From contig JAUTXW010001306.1 in the NCBI GenBank assembly GCA_030620095.1, forward strand, positions 2,863,001 to 2,927,000: 64,000 nucleotides of DNA. Direction: 5' to 3'. The notes under the pieces are model-generated. The model was given only the letters and a program-made list of their open reading frames with translations. It made no database searches and was not told where the DNA came from. Each line of letters starts with the position of its first letter. The stretch's first letter is position 1. This DNA comes from Kuschelorhynchus macadamiae. Lineage: Eukaryota; Arthropoda; Insecta; Coleoptera; Curculionidae. A program made the position numbers and the translations under genes. This document shows, piece after piece, positions 48,201-59,168 of this stretch.

Positions 48201-50820
48201 CAATATTTTTTAACATATTTAGTCAAATTTTTTAACATATTTAGTCAATTATTTCATCAATATTTTTTAACATATTTAGTCAATAATATATATTAGAAAA
48301 GCTTGAAAACTATCCCTCGGTGAGCATTTTAGAAATTGATATTTTGAGCTTTTATACACATCACAAGCAGAAACTTAATTTTTTTTTAGTCTACGGGAGC
48401 CATCATCGATGGACCTAAAGAAACTGGAGCCATTATTACCGGTACTAGTTCCACAGGTGCAGTGCTTACCTCTGGAGTTAGTACAGGATCCGTCCTTACT
48501 TCTGCTCCTGCAGCTGGAGTTATCGCGGCCGCACCAGCTCCTCTAGCTTACGCCGCACCAGCACCAGTAGCTTATGCTGCACCCGCACCAGTAGCATATG
48601 CTGCACCTGCTCCAATAGCTTATGCCGCACCTGCTCCATTAGCTTATGCTGCCCCTGCTCCTGTAGCAGTTGCTGCCCCAATTGCTGTCAGCACTGGTAA
48701 GTATCAAACTGATTATATTACATTAAAAATAGTGGAGCGAGACCTCGTCGAAATTCGACAACGATTATACCGGATGTTACAAAAAGTAGCGCACTCCTAA
48801 CTTTTTCTTTGTCAAGATTAAAATGCAATTTTGGTTGGTTAAATAAAATTTAATTTTACGTTTTTTTTACTGTGACAGCGTTGCCATATGGATCAGAATT
48901 TATGTTACTAACTTTTGATTTTTTAATGCAGTACCATTTATGTCATTCTGATAAGTTAAGCTATTTTTTATTTTGCAGTGCAAAAAATTTTCTTCTCTTA
49001 TTCACTCAACTTTTTTAATACACATTCATATTTCACTTAAATATTTTTTTTTAAGAATGACTTAGTTTTTTAGTTGCAAGAGGGATCTGATTAGCCAAAA
49101 AGATAATTCTTTGCGAGTAATTTGATGATTTCAAAAACTAGGCAAATAAGGCCAAACTAGGCATTTAAGTTCAAATAATATGCTTATATATAGGTTCTAT
49201 TGTGACTTATAATTAAACCATAATAAAACAAATTAGGCAAATTTAAAGCTACGTCCTACTTTAACCAGTCAAAATTTCATTCTAATATACTAACCAAAAG
49301 AAAAAAATGCATATTTACAAGTTATTACTCTGAGAGCTTTGTAAATATTTTTAGTCGTGTTACATTAGGATATATACAAACTTTTACATCTTCCAATAGA
49401 TAGACACAAAGTCAATTTAATTAATAATCATATAATAACTAACCCAACACGATAAATGATCATATCGGCGAACTTCCTGATAATCTCTTCTTCGAGTCTT
49501 TGAGAGGCTAAGAAATACGGCAGTATCATCACAATGTTGCCATCTTATTCATCTTAAGGATTATTAGATATGTAATAGACAAATGGATATTCAGATCTTT
49601 TGGAGCTTACTAGAAGCAAAATTCGTATCTAATAAAATATCTACAAAGTTCCGTATTAATTTAAAAAAAAACTTCTTTTAACGGAACTTTTTAAAATTAT
49701 GGAATATTTTCAACTCACCTACGGGGGTAGGTGATGGTTTTCTGCCACCAGCAAGGCATATAATAATTTATATAGCTTTGTTCTTCGTTGTGAAAATTTA
49801 AATCATAATAAATACTTCGTCTATGGATACAGAGCTTTAATTTAAAAAAAAATTCAAATAGATCATTAGGCGCTGCTGGCGAAATCGGAGAAAAAATCGC
49901 TTTGTGATTTAAATAATATATTTATTACCTTACATTAAAGTTATTCGGATTTGGTATAAATAATATAATAATTTAATAATAATAATAATAATAATAAAGT
50001 ACAACTGAATCCAACAAAATTAAATTATTTCGAAAATTCAAAGGAACCGTATTGTGTTCTGAGAGATGATAACTTTATTTAGAGGAATATTTTGTCGGCG
50101 CGTTTTAGAGTTACTACGATATTCTCTTAATATATAAGATATCTATGCATGTATACATATAATGCCCCTAAAGCATCATTTACGTGTTGTAACACAATTA
50201 CTTTCTTTTTTTTTAAAGCAAATACTTTACTGCTGATATTGGGACATCAGATAAAAACAGAAAATAGAGAACCTACTTTTTAAATAATTTTAATAAATTA
50301 TTAATATTCGTATATACGAATCTAAAATATGAATTAAATGAATGTTTTAGCGTCTGATGTTAACCTAAACCGATTTACCTATGTAATAAGATCATTTGGT
50401 CCACTAAGAAAAGCAGGCCAAAAGTTTACAACATTTAATACTCTATTATAATATAAAATTTACTAACCTAAAGTTGAATATAACAGCTATTTAAATACCC
50501 TATATATCTTCTGTATTTTTTAAACTTTTAAAAAGTTACAATTTAATCCAATCAAGTAACATTATTTCGAAAAGTAAAAGGGAATCATACTGTCTTCTGA
50601 ACAATGATAACTTTAATTCGAGTGCTATAAACATATTTTGTCTCTTACAGGTGTTGTAACCAAAGGAGGTGGTGCCATCGGAGTATCTGGATACGGAGCT
50701 GTAGTAAGTGGCCCTCCAACTGCCCCTGTCCTTATTAAAGGACCTTCTGGAAAAGTATCTGCTGATGGTCTCTGGGGCCCCACCCTCGAGGGTCTACCCT
50801 ACACCAAAAAATACTATTAA
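45253..50820 (+). CDS. Gene B: secreted Ala/Pro-rich (AAPA-type) cuticle protein, 4 coding exons
   Basis: The coding exons are 45253-45264, 47693-47950, 48390-48696 and 50651-50820. They total 747 nt (248 aa), with all introns GT..AG and frame kept (phases 0, 0, 1). ATG gives MKGL. Exon 2 completes the signal peptide (MKGLIILSALVALIAA, likely cleavage before KPSG), then GYYGGYGGYG and Ala/Pro/Ile-rich text. Exon 3 has TGAIIDGPKETGAIITG-like spacers, then about six YAAPAP units. Exon 4 has VTKGGGAIGVSGYGAVVSGP and the C-terminal block VSADGLWGPTLEGLPY, ending TKKYY. AAPA-type repeats are well known in structural cuticle proteins of insects; there is no Rebers-Riddiford domain. The first-exon size and C-terminal block match gene A. 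An additional or alternative exon within the 1.95-kb intron 3 cannot be excluded. Confidence 0.87.
45900..46460 (+). repeat. Interspersed repeat in gene B intron 1, related to 56.2-57.2 kb
   Basis: TTGACTGTTATCGGTTTG, TTTTTATACCCC and GAGCTACCCTGTATACTGAA occur in the same order as at 56900-57190 (GGGCTACTCTGTATAGCCGA, TTGACTGTTATCGGTTTG, TTCTTATACCCC). Confidence 0.65.
46851..47115. repeat. Nested fold-back in gene B intron 1
   Basis: Outer arms are TAATTGCAGAAAAGAAAAAC (46853) and GTTTTTCTTTTTTTGCAATT (about 47092-47111). Inner arms are TTTCGCCAAACAAACAGGCA (about 46880-46900) and its complement near 47008-47028. Each inner arm holds a CTGATGATGCC / CTGATAATGTC motif followed by GGCGAAA. 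Confidence 0.65.
47120..47640. other. Remainder of gene B intron 1
   Basis: AT-rich intron sequence upstream of the exon 2 acceptor (TTCTAG at 47687-47692). Nothing else was recognised. Confidence 0.4.
48184..48285 (+). repeat. Short tandem repeat in gene B intron 2
   Basis: Four copies of TTTTTAACATATTTAGTCAA lie at about 22-45-bp spacing, the last after a small insertion. Confidence 0.85.
48530..48675 (+). repeat. YAAPAP coding repeat in gene B exon 3
   Basis: About six hexapeptide-like units (AAPAPLAY, AAPAPVAY, AAPAPIAY types) are encoded by 24-bp repeats with varied third positions, so the amino acids are more conserved than the DNA. Confidence 0.85.
48700..50640. other. Gene B intron 3
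   Basis: No additional exon is recognised. An (AAT)n microsatellite lies at 49975-49998. The acceptor TCTCTTACAG ends at 50650. Confidence 0.5.
49975..49998. repeat. (AAT)n microsatellite
   Basis: About eight AAT units lie in gene B intron 3. Confidence 0.9.
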
Positions 50821-51060
50821 GTATTTTAATACCAATCCGTAGATTTAGATCTTAATTCGATTCTGGTAATTGGCTTACATTAGGATGGTCACACCAATGC
50901 TCTAGGGCATTGCAAACCAATAGAAAAATCGGTTTAAAACGAAAGAAATATTTACCTCCTCCTATCATTCTTCTAGGGAATAGTTATTGTTAGTAGAATC
51001 TAGTCTATATTTTCTTTTCTACTAAACACTTTTACCTCTTGTTAACACATATATTCCTCA

Positions 51061-51107
51061 ACTTTTTTCTCTTCTTCTTCTTCATCTTTTTCTTTTTCTT
51101 CTTCATT
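51061..51107 (+). repeat. Polypyrimidine (CTT-rich) tract in the probable gene B 3' UTR
   Basis: A run of TTC/TTTC units lies about 250 nt after the stop codon. Confidence 0.7.
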
Positions 51108-51307
51108 TCACCTCACTTTACTTTGAAGGTAGTATTTCTTTTGTTTTTTACCGTACCATAAAAATATACACATATAATAGCGTTGGTGCTGCTCACATTC
51201 CTGATGATAGCCGATGAGAGAATCGAGGAACCGCGACTGCCTCTTACTATAATGACTCTTGTTATGTACATGTATATATTTATTTATGTTAAATATAGCA
51301 AATTGTG

Positions 51308-51313
51308 ATTAAA
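51308..51313 (+). terminator. Candidate polyadenylation signal of gene B
   Basis: ATTAAA, a common variant signal, lies about 490 nt after the stop. No canonical AATAAA was noticed between the stop and the next repeat, so the true 3' end is uncertain. Confidence 0.3.
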
Positions 51314-51526
51314 TGAATTTTTTTTTACTATTAGATATATAGAGAGTAAAATATGTTGGCAAAACAACATAGTCGTTAAAATTAAGCTTGCTATTAGCTG
51401 AGCGTGATGCCGTGCGTCAGTGCCATTTGTTAATGCTCACCTACACCCACTAAGTGCATCAATATTCTGATACGTGGATCTGCAATGAGTGCGCCAAAAG
51501 TATGGTTCAAAACTTAAAATTAATTC

Positions 51527-52515
51527 TGAAAGTAAAGTTCCTTTACCCGGAACATCCCTCGTTATGAATCTTTCATTTCATTAGGAATAGTAAACTGTAA
51601 CACAATTTAGTTCCCCATTTTTTTAGTAGACTGTCGTTTCAAACATTTTTATTGTGCGCAATTTTGTTCCATCTTATCGGAATTGTACCAATATTTTACC
51701 CGTTTCTACCTATACCTACTGTAGTTTTTAAGACCGCCATTTGGTATCGTCATAATGAATTCATTAATCCCTGCATCACATTCAATTTTGCTGCAAGATA
51801 TTAAGCCAATTGAATAAAATAATTTTTTACATTTTTTTTTTTTTGACATTTTATTTGGTCGCCATTTTGTTTCTCTGTTTTGAATACTTTCCACAATCTT
51901 ACCAGTTTGTCTCTATATCACACTTAATGGATGCCCAACATTTAAAATTAATCTAATAAGTAGTTTTCAGAATGATTTTTTAAAATAATTTATTAGGCAA
52001 CCATTTTGTTTTGCTGTCATGGATTCATAACAAAATATTATAGGTTGAATCTTTCATTTTGGTCCAAAATTTGAGTTAAAGAGATGATTTGTTTTTTAGT
52101 AATATTTTTAGCAAAATAAACGTGAAACGTATCTTTACGTTTTAGTAATAATTCGTATCACAATTTTACCATGGATTACATTAAATGGATTCTGGTATGG
52201 AGATGAACTCCATACCAGAATTAATTCTTGCACAAAATTTGAAAACAATCCATTAAGTGTTTTTTTTTCAGGCTGAATGTTTGAATATTTTATTAAGCCG
52301 CCATTTTGAATTCGTAATAGAAGTTTACCAGTTAATTATCACCTAATACTTGATTTTTATGCAAACTTTGAGCATGTTGGATACGTAGTTTTTTAGCTAT
52401 ACGGCGAATAGAGAGACAAGTTTTCCGGCATCTAGGAACCCCGAAACGTGAAGATCTGAAAAAAATGTCGAAACGTGATTTTGTCACTATTGCTATACTT
52501 CCCTTTTACGAGGAA
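51527..52515 (+). repeat. Z-family repeat copy
   Basis: The left module (AAGTTCCTTTACCCGGAACA, CATTAGGAATAGTAAACTG) is present. Monomers follow, and a right end with CTTCCCTTTTACGAGGAAAC near 52498-52517. It contains a perfect 14-bp palindrome at 52189-52221. Confidence 0.8.
52189..52221. repeat. Perfect 14-bp hairpin within the Z copy
   Basis: ATTCTGGTATGGAG at 52189-52202 and its exact complement at 52208-52221 are separated by ATGAA. Other Z copies have only the forward version of this monomer segment. Confidence 0.9.
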
Positions 52516-52534
52516 ACTAATAAATTCCATAAGT

Positions 52535-53470
52535 ACCTTTTATATTGACATACACCGCCCAGTACCAGTTTATCCCTATATAACATTTCGTTTTTCTGCA
52601 AAATTTTAAAGTCATTTGAATAATTTTTTTTTAAATTGGTCGCCGTTTTGTTCCGCTATCTTGAATTGTTACCACAACTTTACCAGTTTATCTTTATATG
52701 GTTGCACAAAATTTGAAATTAATCTAAAAGGAAGGTTTTTTCAGGATCATTTTTAAAATATTTTTTAGCACGCTATTTTGTTTTGCTATCTTACCGTCAT
52801 ATCAAAATATTACCAGTTCATTCCTATGTAACACTTGATTTTTGTGAAAAATTTAAGGTAAATTTGAAAACTAGTTTTTTAAGTAATAATTTTTTTATGT
52901 TTCATTAAGACGCCATCTTGTTCCGGCATATTGGATTTTTATCAAAATAATACCAGGTCATCCTCTTATGACCCTTAAATCTGACAAGTATGTTTTAAAT
53001 TAAGTCGCGAAATGACAGGCAAAGCGATAGACGGACCGACGGAATTGATAAAACACATTTTTTTGGAAACTAGGGACGCTAAAACGTGACAATATGTAAA
53101 ACTTGAGAAAGCCGTACGCCATTTTATTCCGCCATCTTGAATTAGTACCACAAATTTACTAATTCAGCTCTATGTTACAGTTAGTTATAGCACACAATTT
53201 AAAATCAGTCCATTAATTAGTTTTTTCAGGCTGAATTTTTAATTATTTTATTAGGACGCCATTTTGTTCCACTATTTTGGATTCGTACTAAAATTTTAAC
53301 AGTTGATTCCTACATAACACTTGATTTTTGTGCAAAAGTAGTTTTTTTTAACATTTTACTAGGTTGCCACCTTGTTTTGCATTATTGGATTTTTGCCAAA
53401 ATGTTATCAAGTCATCCTCATATGACCCTAAATTTTTGCCTTCGATTTCACGAGGGAAGTAAAAATCGGT
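52535..53470 (+). repeat. Z-family repeat copy
   Basis: Internal monomers with CGCCATTTTATTCCGCCATC-type cores and a GACAGGCAAAGCGATAGACG tract near 53016. The right end is shortened to TTCACGAGGGAAGTAAAAAT near 53447-53466. Confidence 0.75.
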
Positions 53471-53744
53471 AAATTTGCCTCCCTTGTATAGAATTTCAAT
53501 ACGTATATATAGCACAATCTATATATGCATATATATTTGGTAATACTTTATACAAATCATGAAAACTGTAATTTATTTCAATTATTTTTAGTTTTTAAAT
53601 TAATTATTAATTTTATTATTATTACTATTTATTTTTCATAACTTTATTTATTTAGTTTATGCAAAGTAAATTATTTTTCTCCACAAAAAAAAAGGTTTTA
53701 TTACTGAAAATAGAATTTTAAGTATTTTGCTATATTGCATTCGC

Positions 53745-54170
53745 ACTATATGCTTCATTTTTGTTTAAAATTTCAAGTAAATTGGATAAGTTTTTGGTAC
53801 TGAATTATTACATTTTTCATTAGGTCGCCATTTTGTTTCGCCATAATTGATTTACATAAAAAAGTCCATCCGATAAGTAGTTTCTTAATAATGATTTGTT
53901 TACATTTTGTGATGCAGCTATTTTATTCCGCTATGTTGAATTACCAAAATTTAACCATTTCATCCCCTTATAATCCTTGATTTTCATCCAAAATTTGAAG
54001 TCAGTCAGATAAGTAGTTTTTGAGCTATGCCGCGTAAAGACCGACAGACTGATGAAAATGCATAAATATGTTTTTAGAGCTCCAGGTACCCTAAACCGAA
54101 GATCTGCAACAATCTCGGAGGAAAATTTTTTCATGATTACAATACTTCCCTCTTACAAGGAAAGTAAAAA
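53745..54170 (+). repeat. Z-family repeat copy, left-truncated
   Basis: Two monomers, then GCCGCGTAAAGACCGACAGA and the right hairpin end CTTCCCTCTTACAAGGAAAG near 54145-54164. Confidence 0.75.
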
Positions 54171-54363
54171 TGTGTAAACCGTCGAATCAAATGGACACAT
54201 AAACGCATACTTTAGAAAAAGAGTAAAAAAGCCAGAATATGTTTAGCCTATAAAAAATAATAACTCCTTGAGAATAATCCACTACAATTTGCTCTTCACT
54301 AGAAATGTGACACAGATGTAATGGAATCTGAAATAAACATTTTGCGTAATAGCACTAAACATT

Positions 54364-54740
54364 TTGAAAAGGAAAATAATACAAAAATTGAAAGTATATT
54401 TTAACAGGTGGCGTCATGTGATCGAACATTATGTTGCTTTAAAGCACACTCAAACGCCTGGTGTATTTGACAAATACACAGATAATTGTGCATTTTGCAA
54501 GTATCCAAGTATGATCAATGGTTGTCGATCACACTACTTGTATATCCAACAAATATTTGAACGCATTTACACACCATTCTTTGGTGTGGACTAGCCAATA
54601 ACACTTGTGCCATATTTACCACTATTACCAGACCATGCACATGACATGACAAGTGTTCATAAGTGACGATTATTTGTCAAGTTCATCAGTCGTTTGAGTC
54701 CCGTTATTAATAAACAGAATTGGAAAGGATAGACTATTAA
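54364..54740 (+). pseudogene. Unrecognised broken coding fragment
   Basis: A 76-codon frame encodes a basic start, then TDNCAFCKYPSMINGCRSHY and LYIQQIFERIYTPFFGVD before a stop. The same frame continues past the stop with PITLVPYLPLLPDHAHDMTS, another stop, then RLFVKFISRLSPVINKQN. The steady protein-like composition across two stops suggests a once-coding exon or transposon gene now decayed. The CxxC pair could have bound metal. I do not recognise the family, and no neighbour helps. Confidence 0.4.
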
Positions 54741-54749
54741 ACTTGGCAA

Positions 54750-56195
54750 TTTGATCAATTAAGAAATCGTTGGTAAAAAAATAGAAGAAAATATATCTTG
54801 AAGGAGTTATTCATTCACGCAACAAAAAGAAGAATAAACCTAATTTTATGATTTCGCAACAGGTTTATTTTATATAAACTGTGTGTATATGTAATATTGA
54901 CGTTAATTTTAACTATGTTAAAAACTTACACTTTTTAAAAATGTCTATTGTAGATTTTTATATTATATATATTTATTTACTATATTGTCCCCCCCTAGAA
55001 TCATACTTGCCCGAAAATTTCTTGTTTACTGGTCAGGATCTGCATAGTAAATATATGTAATGTAAAAGTATGGTATTAATGTTGTTTACTTCACCAATTC
55101 TTAAATCTGATTTAATTTAATTCGAAATTGCTTCATTTAATTTTGATCGTAAATATTGTATGATTTAGAGCATGTAATTAGGTGTAGGCTAACTACACAA
55201 AACGGTTTATGTTGGTCTGCTAATATATTAATATTGTGTCTTGTTTACTTCTGTTTAGTCAACTGACCAGTAATATCTCACAACGCTGAACATGAGCAGG
55301 TTGGATTTTTTCTTCTCTCGTAAGAGGGAAGTTTTTTTTAATTTGCTCATCATGATAGCTCTAATTTACAGAATTGTGATTAACTGGTTTAAGTACACTT
55401 CTTAAATATCTTAAGCCATGGCAATATTTATTTAACAAGTTACCATTACACTGGACGTTCCGAAATAAATAAATAAATAAAGTTTATATTTCAATAATTA
55501 ATTTTTTTTAAGAAAAACTCATATAATATATTTTACTTCGTTCTAAAGAGGGAAGTACTCTAAACCCAAAAAAATCATCTTGTATATTTTGTTATTACAG
55601 GTTATATATAAAGTTAATTAAAAATAAAAATGATAAATTAAAAACAAATCAAAACTAAATAAAAAGTTAAATTGGTGTATTAAAGCAAAGTTTTTTGAGT
55701 TTGATAAGTGAATGTATATTTGGAGAAATGTAAGTACATTCCTTCCAATCTGAAAGATTGTCAGACATAAAATTTAAAAAGTGTAAATGAATTTATTTTT
55801 ACGCTTAGCTATACATTCTTTGACGCAACCTATTTCTTTCGTTTCAAACTTGCATAGTAAGTACATTATAATGACCATGCATTCGTTTTGTTAATCGTTC
55901 ATTTTTATTATTAAAAAATAGCAAGTCGCAGTTATTCCGTCATAAGTTATAACCATTTTTTTTTTAAATACAGGTTGCAAAGATGGGTCATTGAGGTTTA
56001 TAAAATATATTAAAGAAAAAGACTACTTTTCGAATTTACAACACGTATTCAAATTCAATAAAAAGCAGAAACATTATATGTATATAAAATAAACTTAAAA
56101 AAAATAGCTTATATTCTGAATTTTTCTCGTAACGAATTCCACCATAAAAAGATATATGCATAAGTAGAGCTATTTAGTAAAAGATTTATTCATTA
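54750..56195. other. AT-rich stretch with two Z-hairpin scraps
   Basis: No gene is supported. Isolated hairpin-like text of the Z right end occurs at about 55315-55332 (TTCTCTCGTAAGAGGGAAG) and 55538-55556 (CTTCGTTCTAAAGAGGGAAG). Confidence 0.45.
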
Positions 56196-56199
56196 TAAA

Positions 56200-57200
56200 A
56201 ATTGTAATATATGAAAAAAGGTCCATTCCGTATTTGTATGTATGTCAATGATTTTTTCAACTTCAGGTTTGTGCGCAAAAAAAATATAATAATTTCATGT
56301 TTTTTGCTGTTTTTTAAAAATAATATTAGTTTCTGAAATAAACAAATATTTTCGAGTTTAAAAATCTGTTTTACACTCCTAGGATTGCCGTGCGTAGTCG
56401 AAAAAATATTTATAGGTAAGAAATAAAAAAAAAAATTGGACTTACCGTAAACTTTTTAACCTAACCTAACCCTAAAGAAAGAAAAAATTGCTTTTGTTCC
56501 CAAAAAAAAATAAATTTTATCTTTTTTAGGAAACTAGGAATATAAAGAAATAAAAGAAATTGTTTTCACACGTGAAAAGTCGGTCAGACTCAGATTCTTT
56601 TTTTAATAAAAATATTTTCGTTCTTTCTGTGCTGATTCATATGCTTAGGGCTACCCGATATATTGCGAACAACAGATTTATATATAAAAAAATTAAAAAA
56701 ATGTATTCTTACTGTTAAAAAAATTAAACCATTTTGACTTTTTTTTTCGTTTTCAGGGGGGTGTTTCATTCTTCTATCGAAATGCTTTTGAAATCAGACC
56801 GTGTATAGCTGAAAAAATGTTTTTATATAAAAGATGTATTGTATATAAAAGAAATATGACTATTTCACCGTATTTTAAATACTTTTTTTTTCATTTTCAG
56901 GGGACTGCCTCATGCCTTTAGGGCTACTCTGTATAGCCGAAAAAAATGAATTTCATATTCAAATTTGACTATTTTTCGAAATATCTACACCAGTGACATC
57001 CATAATTTGTTTTTTTATGTCAAAACATTTGCCCAAATATTTCTGTTTTCACTTTGACTGTTATCGGTTTGCTCATTCTCAAAATATGAATTTTGTATGT
57101 TCTTATACCCCTCAAAAATATCGAAGATTTACGTTCATGACATCTAAAATGTGATCCTCTAGAAGCATTGACCTAGATTGTTTTTGGTGCAAAATTGGAA
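56200..57200 (+). repeat. Interspersed repeat with internal repetition, related to 45.9-46.5 kb
   Basis: Recurrent TTTTCAGGGG and GGGCTAC.C.RTAT text occurs near 56260, 56645, 56752 and 56895-56945, then TTGACTGTTATCGGTTTG and TTCTTATACCCC shared with 46138-46195. Confidence 0.6.
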
Positions 57201-57239
57201 AAATAACACTAACTTTTTACAAATAGTATGATAATGATT

Positions 57240-57358
57240 CTTTTACATTTTGTGAGCCCGCTGTTCTGTTCCATGTTGTTCCACCATGTTAAAATAAAAT
57301 GTTACCCTTCCATCCCCATATGAACTTCAAGTTTGACCAAAATTTGAAGTCAATACAT
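57240..57358 (+). repeat. Z-family fragment (single C-type monomer)
   Basis: GTTCCACCATGTTAAAATAA, CCATCCCCATATGAACTTCA and GACCAAAATTTGAAGTCAAT match the C-type monomer. No ends are present. Confidence 0.65.
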
Positions 57359-57997
57359 ACCTTTTAAAATATAAAGCATAATAATTTTTGATAAGAAGCT
57401 TACAAATATTTCTATATTAGGTATTATAACATAAACATGAGGTGACAAGTTTTCCCCACCATAAATATTTAGTAGTTCTATTATTGTTTCAATTGGCAAA
57501 ATGTATAGGGTGAGACAATGTATATGTTTTTGAAGTATCCATTGGATAACGATTGTACTTGACAAAACCGTACAGCCTGCTTCGTTTGGGATACAAGATC
57601 TTGTTTCTGAAGTGTTGGAGGTTGATGGTGCATTTATCTCACCCAAAATCTTGTTCGAAACTTGCATTTCATTGGTCGTAGATTCATTAATGTAGGTTTA
57701 AGTCACAGCCGTCGACTTTCACCTCCCCCCTCCCATGTAGTTTAAGAGTTGTGATGACGCCACCTGTGTCCACAAAAATTGTAGCCAATGATTTTCGAAA
57801 GCAATGTCCCGTTTTTCTAACAGCAAATAGGCGGTTATGAGCAAACCTACTGTTTGCTTCATGAACTTCCCTTGATGATAGTTTAGGAAAAATTGAGATT
57901 GTTGTAAATCAGTTGATCTTAGATTAGCATATTTGTGAGTCATTTCATAGCCCGTTATCATGAATGCTTTTGGCTGTTTTGTTTTTGTATCGGGCAT
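57350..57997 (-). pseudogene. Unrecognised coding-like region in one frame, interrupted
   Basis: Two minus-strand open frames, 57997-57719 and 57667-57350, are in the same reading frame, separated by two stop codons within about 50 nt. The first begins MPDTKTKQPKAFMITGYEMT, with a hydrophobic VGLLITAYLLLEKRD segment. The second has SNKILGEINAPSTSNTSETR and a hydrophobic part, TIIELLNIYGGENLSPHVYV. Both have less biased composition than the surrounding AT-rich noise, which suggests a decayed gene or an exon cluster. The final codons overlap a Z fragment. I do not recognise the family. Confidence 0.4.
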
Positions 57998-58167
57998 TTT
58001 AATACGAGTTGCAGATACCTACTAGGTTATCTATATTTTGTATTTTAAGTTACCATAATTCCTATTTTCGACAAGCTCCTGAAATACCAACAATTAAAAC
58101 TCCTTTAGTAAATAAATACTGACCGTGGGGGGCTTTAGGAAGAAATTTGTTAATTTGTTAGGTGGTT

Positions 58168-58700
58168 AAAATTTTTACTTTTCTCGTAAAAGTATTGTAA
58201 TCGTGAAAAAATGCCCAAAAACATGTTTATTCAATTTCATTGGTCTGTTGGCCTGTCTCTTCACGGCATAGCTAAAAACTATCAGGTGGACTTCAAATTT
58301 TGGTCATAAATTAAGAGTCATATGGGGATGATTGTTACTAAAAATTCACTTATCCAATTTGCTTCAAATTTTGCATAAATATCAAGTATTAAGATAAAAT
58401 CAACTAGTAAAATTTTGGTACGAGACCAAGTTTTATTAGTTTCGTCCGCCTGTCTGTCGGTCTGTCAATTCGCGACATAGCTTAAAAACTACTCACCAGA
58501 GTGAGTTCAAATTTTGGTCAAAAATTAAGTGTCATATGGAGATGACGTGGTAATATTTTGGTAAAAATCTAGTATGGCGGAACAAGATAGCGACCTAGTG
58601 AAACGTAAAAAACTAAGTATCCAATTTACTTTCACTATTCCTAGTAAAAAGAAAGAATCTAAACTAGAGAATTTCCGGGTAAAGGAACTTACCGATTTTT
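58168..58700 (-). repeat. Z-family repeat copy, minus orientation, internally deleted
   Basis: Right end mirrored (TTTCTCGTAAAAGTATTGTA), two monomers, and the mirrored left module CACTATTCCTAGTAAAAAGA followed by TTTCCGGGTAAAGGAA. Confidence 0.75.
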
Positions 58701-59119
58701 TAGTATATACTATATAGTCACCAGACTTACGTTTTAGAAGTACCTTGAAATAGAATATAACATCCATATGCTGTGTGGTTTAATTTTTCCAGATAACTCG
58801 CTTACATAAGCCATTTATACATTTTCAGAAAATGAAGAATAAATCTGCTTGTCTTCTCTCCATTTCATAAAATTCCTTACACTTATTTGAAGTTTGACAT
58901 ATGGTCATCTTTGAATTAAGTAACACTCCAGCCAATCACGCGTAATTCGCCGTTTTGTTTTACCTGACCCAGCCTATTTCCGAACATTTTAATATTCGAC
59001 GCGTTGCACATTGGAGACGAATCCATCGAAATTACATTATTAATAATACCCTTAATTATTATAACTGTAATGTTATTTATGCAATCATTAATACAAATAA
59101 TATTCGTTAAAATTCACAA

Positions 59120-59168
59120 GCTCTTTGGCTTCTTCGCCAAACTGATGAGACCCAGAAAGGCCGAAAGC
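59120..59168 (+). ncRNA. Candidate hammerhead ribozyme (copy 1, core intact)
   Basis: The order is GC-T-C (59120-59123, with predicted cleavage after C59123), stem I TTTGGC (59124-59129), loop TTCTTC, stem I partner GCCAAA (59136-59141), core CTGATGA (59142-59148), stem II GACC (59149-59152) with loop CAGAAA and GGCC (59159-59162, one A-C mismatch), core GAAA (59163-59166), then GC. A15.1-G-C pairs with G-C-U16.1 to give a 3-bp stem III, and H17 is C. All invariant residues of the hammerhead core are present. Loop I (TTCTTC) and loop II (CAGAAA) could also pair by UUCU/AGAA, resembling the loop contacts of natural ribozymes. The short open stem III (type III layout) may make a single copy weak. 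Activity is inferred, not shown. Confidence 0.6.
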
